Assembly: GCA_019055375.1 (NCBI GenBank)
Contig: JAHQIW010007343.1
Location: forward strand, 91,803 to 155,802
Direction: 5' to 3'
DNA length: 64,000 bases
DNA from: Parelaphostrongylus tenuis
Taxonomy: Eukaryota; Nematoda; Chromadorea; Rhabditida; Metastrongylidae
Shown one piece after another: positions 59,655 to 64,000 of this stretch (position 1 is the stretch's first letter; each line of letters begins with the position of its first letter). A program made the translations under genes and the position numbers. Under the pieces are notes generated by a model. The model was not told where the DNA came from and ran no database searches. It worked only from the letters and a program-made list of their open reading frames with translations.

Positions 59655-60799
59655 TGCCTTACTAATTGTTCACTAATGTGCCTAGACCAATAACAATTAT
59701 ATCGAAAAAGATTGTCTCTAGGAACAATAATTTACGAAATGGTCCGAGATGTAATCCGCCAACAATTCTTTTCATTTATTTACTGATATGAGTTTGAGAA
59801 AAAATGTTTTAAAGGATGCGAAAAATCGATTTGAGCAATAGGCCAGTATCTAAACAGACAAAGAATGTGGTACGTTAAAGAATTGGTACGATTTTCCCGT
59901 GGTTCGGCTGTTTTAGGCTCTGGAATCAAAAGAGGAAGTGCTCTATTTGCCAAGAGCACCACGATTCGAGCTATGCAGGTTGACATTCATTCTCAATGCT
60001 TTTCATCCGAAAGAATTGGGAAGTGTCTAAAAGCATCTTCCAATTGGTGGTAAGGCTCGTGCCAAATGATATGTCAACTGGGAAACTTGACGGCTTCCTT
60101 CGGGTTATTGTTGACTTCGATCGTTCGACCCATCAACGATTATCGTTGGCTTCGCAATGGATGAATGAAGAGAGAACCACATGTAGAGACCGGCTTCTTG
60201 AAAGTCACTTCTTATACTGGACCTACGTTCAACAAACTTGAGATGGAATTTAAAAGTGCAGAAAAAACCATGTAGATCACTGAACAATCACAATTCGATT
60301 CCAGTACCACATAGATGTCATTATGTTAAATATTATACATAAAATACAAATACTGGAGTTGTAAAATTTTGTTGCTATTCGTAAGCTTTTTCAACAGAAA
60401 TATTGAGGTTGCATGTCAAATTAATACCCTAGGTCTAACCTTTTGATTTTTGAAAGAATCCCAAATGTTCTGCTCTGCATCGACTCTATAGGCCTCAATT
60501 TCTGCGCTAAACTCAGTCGTCACTGTCATGAAGATTGTTGGGTGGTCCATTATACATCTGAAAATCTGAGCATTATAAGCAGCGCTCGGTCACACACGAA
60601 AAAAAGCTTGCCAACCTCCATACTAGCGAAAAAGCTTGAACTGAGAAAAAAAACGTTGGATTTGAAGGCGGAATTATATATCAAATGAACTGTACATGAG
60701 TTACACAACTATCAAATGGAAATAACTTTCACGCTCTCATTGAGGAGTACTTATAGTTGTACTTACAATTCTGATTTACGAAATTTGAAAAAAAATGGA

Positions 60800-62310
60800 A
60801 GTTCACAATACTCTAACCGTTGATTTTAGGCGTCACGAAAAACTATTAGGACCGCATGTGAATCACCAAAAGCAACATCGGTAAGTAGATAACTGTTCAG
60901 CAGTCTATAAGGCTTCTTGTGATTCTAACACAACCACGAGGACATCAAAAACTCGGCATGAGAACCATTCAAGCCATTCCATGTAACAGATAATGAAGAC
61001 CAATTTTTACCAATTATATATGAATCCTGTTTGAACTTCAATATCTTCGAACTGAAGTGTGTGTATCTTAGCAGTTAGTGAGTTTAACGATACATTTGTT
61101 CGTTCGTTTGACATCAAGATCCGAGTTAGCAAAGCAGGTCAACAAACTGCACCAAAATATTCCACATTCGTATTTAAAACTCGGCCAAGAGAACCATTTT
61201 TTGTCACAGCCACGTTCGAAATGGCAAAACTCGGAACCCCACTTGGGTTTCGACCCGATGAATGTCCTCTCTCGTGGATCATGTACCCATATACTACCCA
61301 CTGTTCCTAGCTTTACGTTTGCCTTTCTCTCAGCAATGTTTTAGCTCTGTTGATGCTAGCAAATTAACGGGAATGATCGGAGGAGCACAAATCGGCACTG
61401 AATTCTGTTAAGATGAAGCTGTAGTTATAACCACATTGTTGGAACTATTTATTGACTATGATTTCTCGTTTCTTTCTTCCTTATTGCTTGCGCACCAAAA
61501 TAATTTGGGAGGAAAAAATCCACAGACCAAACATTCCTCGAGTCATTCTACGCTGCTTTGAATAGTAGTTTCATCAGTATCGTTCACATTCGAGTGAGTC
61601 GCCAGAAAATTCGTACCTGAATCAATGGTGACTTCAATCCAGTAACTGATATCTGCTGAAGTGTAGAACCATGCTATTCTAGAATAACTCTGATTTTTAC
61701 AGTAAAGGTAATTTTGTAAAATTACTAACATTGAGCAGATAATCAATGATATGTCAAGCAGTAATCGTACAAGCCAGATCCTTCGCTTATCATAGAATTT
61801 TTCGTGGGCTTCATAATGAAAAAAAGTGTATTTGTCAAAATATAGAATGTGTCTTTATTCATTTTGTTCAAAAAGAATGGATTTGCTTCGAGATGACATA
61901 CTGTTTTGAAGCGAACGTCGAAACCATTTGTACTTATACTGAGTTCATTGGTACCTGCTTGGTTTACTTTTTTCAATCTCGTTGCATTAGCCTGAACAGG
62001 CCGAGGACAACCAGCTCCGTAATTGAACTTAGTGACAAAAAATCACTGTCAATAGTTTCTATCTCAACTGCTATTCATTGCTGATTCTAATGCTTACTTC
62101 CACCGACTGTTTGCTAATATGCCTAAGCCATCATTATATCGCAAAGATCTTTTCAGAGAGATATATTTCTCAAAGAAATCTCTTGAAAAAAAAATCGGTG
62201 ACAAAGTTTTCTAATTGATTACTGATATTAACGTCTGAAAATGCTTTCAGAGGAGACGAAAGAAGCAGAAGAATGATGGTCCAAAACCCGTCTTGAAAAA
62301 GAATTCGGTA
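60800..62310 (+). repeat. Paralogous unit 3 of the array
   Basis: After GATTTTAG the basic piece reads ASRKTIRTACESPKATS and ends CATCG|GTAAGTAG at 60880. The cysteine piece within 61746-62084 reads KCICQNIECVFIHF, WICFEMTYCFEANVETICTY and SRCISLNRPRTTSS. A second basic piece (RRKKQKNDGPKPVLKKNS, after TTTCAGAG) ends at GTACGT near 62309. FE-[VM]-T-[MY]-CF and CISLN/SISLN are shared with unit 1 at protein level, which argues the region was once coding. Confidence 0.5.
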
Positions 62311-62319
62311 CGTTGAAGG

Positions 62320-63425
62320 ATTGTACGATTCCGAGCTTTGTATATGCGATTATTTGAAAAATTAAAATTGATGGACTATCCAATCGATTTAACACTTATT
62401 CCAATGAAAAATGAAAGGGAAATGGAAGTACGATTTTTCAAACCTCGAGCGAGAGTGTTTTAGAAGAAAAATTTCTGAGAATAAGAAAAACCTAGAAGTG
62501 TTTGACTATCACTCACATATCTACTTTACTGTTCAAGGCTAAAGGAAAATCTTACACATATCAGTATCTAAGAGTTTTTCTGTCGAAGATTTAGCGTTGC
62601 TAAGAAGATTACAGACAAAAGTCTATCAGAATTTCCAGGATCCACCATCTAAACATCTCAGAATATTTGGAATAAATCAGTGGTTTCTTCTATCAAGCAG
62701 TTCCTTATTGATAATAACAGTATTTGTTGAATATCAATGAGCAGTACAACAACACAGTGTAGTAATGCAGCACAAAAATACAGTAATCGTGCAGTGGTTA
62801 AGGTTTATCAAGGCTCACCTTCTTCAGAGCCTGGAGAAGTCAAATTGATCCGCAATCCTTTCAGTCAAGAACCTCCATAACCTCACCAGAAAACGTAAGA
62901 AACGAATTTTGGATCGCATAGCAGAAAGCTTCGTCTCATAGACACTCATCGCTTAGATGTTCTCGATCTTTCAAATATTCAGTGAAAACCAGCTGATCAG
63001 AGTACTGTACGCATCATTAGGTATTCAATAATATTGTTATTAACATATCGGAAATGCTTAGCAGAAGAAACTAGTGATCTAATGGGATTTCTCAATATCA
63101 CTCTGTTTCATTTGCCTTTACTGCATTTTACCACACTTTCCCTTAGTTCCGCAAGACAGCGCTGCCGCTTTCCGCGGTCTAGATGCCTTTGGACTTCGAA
63201 CTGCAGAGGGAAGTTGTATATTTATCAGTACCACAACCCTTCAAGCTAATTGGCTCATCTGATATTCTCAATGTCACAGCACTTAGCATTTAATTCCATA
63301 GTTGACATGAAAAATGTAGATTTTGTGAAGTGATAAATGAGGAGAACGACTTTTCGCTAGCCATCTTTATGATATGGATATATGATTGGTAAACTGAAAA
63401 TGGAATGCGGAAAAGTACAGAAGAA
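62320..63425. other. No recognised gene; stray foldback end
   Basis: AT-rich. At 62750-62880, TGCAGTGGTTAAGG with TTCTTCAGAGCCTGGAGAAG resembles the arm of the 27.9-kb foldback. A 71-codon frame at 63034 is unsupported. Confidence 0.4.
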
Positions 63426-63429
63426 AGGT

Positions 63430-63580
63430 CTATGTGAACTAAGGTCTTTTCAAAAAAAGAGCACGTAGCGCAGTGACCAGAGATTCAAGCTTTCCAATGT
63501 TCCCTAACACTCTTATGACTAATTCTTGTCCAGCAAAAAGAATCGTTTCGTCATTTGTCTCAAGATAATAGAAAAGAACC
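63430..63580 (-). repeat. R2 dispersed repeat, reverse copy
   Basis: AAGGTCTTTTCAAAAAAAGA, GAGATTCAAGCTTTCCAATG, CACTCTTATGACTAATTC and GTCCAGCAAAAAGAATC correspond to the inverted R2 blocks at 5.9 and 50.7 kb. Confidence 0.5.
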
Positions 63581-64000
63581 GTAATCAACATGTACATTCG
63601 ATGATTCGAGAAAATCCTCTCAATAAAAAATGAAAAATCCCAAAACCCCTCAAATCAATCAAAGCTTCTGCGCAGTACAAAAATCAGCGGGTGGCTGACA
63701 TTGCTTGATGTGTGATTATAGCCAGAGCTATGGAGTATGACCGTTAATGCGATGCACAAACACACTGCTAGTACTCTTTTGGGACAGCCGCAAGAAAATG
63801 GGTTCCTTACAAAACGAGTAAACGAGCGAAGCAGGAGGCAGTAATCTTAAATCCCAGGCTTCTAGGATGATTCTCAAAGACCAAATTCTGCATGAAACGT
63901 TTCATTTGTTTACCTAAACCGTTTTTCTGATATAGTTGGATTTTTGCTCCAATTGATCGTCGTGAACTATTGCAGGATGGCGAAGCGAAAAGTCAGTTTT

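Larger units (their letters stand above)
57680..59880 (+). repeat. Paralogous unit 2 of the array
   Basis: The basic piece (KTDRTADSRETPS) ends CATCG|GTAAGTAG at 57782; a stop precedes it in frame. A 98-codon frame at 57944-58240 ends in a hydrophobic run (PIVYLVFVLFCSLFFYFL). The cysteine piece follows at 58561. A second basic piece near 59815-59868 (MRKIDLSNRPVSKQTKNV) ends at GTACGT. Intron text next to the GTAAGTAG donor is shared with units 1 and 3 (AGAAACTGTTCAACAGTC). Confidence 0.45.

Overview
The window is AT-rich eukaryotic DNA, most likely from a parasitic nematode of the hookworm/strongylid kind. The signs are: one clearly recognisable multi-exon gene for a nematode-type tandem CCCH zinc-finger protein of the OMA-1/OMA-2 class; short exons in long introns with TTTTCAG-type acceptors; and a dense load of tRNA-headed SINEs, foldback elements, mariner remnants and (AT)n tracts. 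There are no bacterial operons, no rRNA, no CRISPR array and no convincing functional tRNA.

Layout. 0.4-26 kb holds no confident gene. It contains repeat remnants: tRNA-derived SINEs of three families (called S1, S2 and S3 here), an inactivated mariner transposase (4.0-4.6 kb), a 390-bp foldback (8.17-8.56 kb), the 3' end of an RTE-type LINE on the minus strand (9.4-9.9 kb), a 304-bp tandem duplication (17.68-18.26 kb) and one unexplained open frame (24.5-24.9 kb). 26.8-42.4 kb is the OMA-like locus on the plus strand. Five exons (37755-41560) join in phase and encode a low-complexity N-terminal region, both zinc fingers and the conserved C-terminal region. Two Ser/Pro-rich exons at 26.8 and 30.9 kb are phase-compatible candidates for the N-terminus. 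Its introns carry two internally deleted mariners, several foldbacks and a palindromic element with two divergent tRNA-like heads.

43-47.5 kb is SINE and (AT)n-rich, with a reverse-transcriptase remnant at 47.3 kb. 46.5-52 kb has several isolated coding-like exons, including a membrane-spanning one followed by a stop codon and then a basic cluster, and a reading frame broken by several stops at 51.2-51.6 kb. 52.6-53.3 kb is a large foldback. 54.5-55 kb has two small candidate coding pieces. 55.9-62.3 kb appears to be three diverged copies of one unit, each with a short basic exon and a cysteine-bearing exon; this array is the best candidate here for an undescribed gene family.

Only the OMA-like gene can be tied to a function: germline RNA binding in oocyte maturation and early embryos. 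All exon joins were worked out by eye from splice consensus and reading phase, without transcript data. SINE and foldback family names (S1, S2, S3, R2) are local labels.
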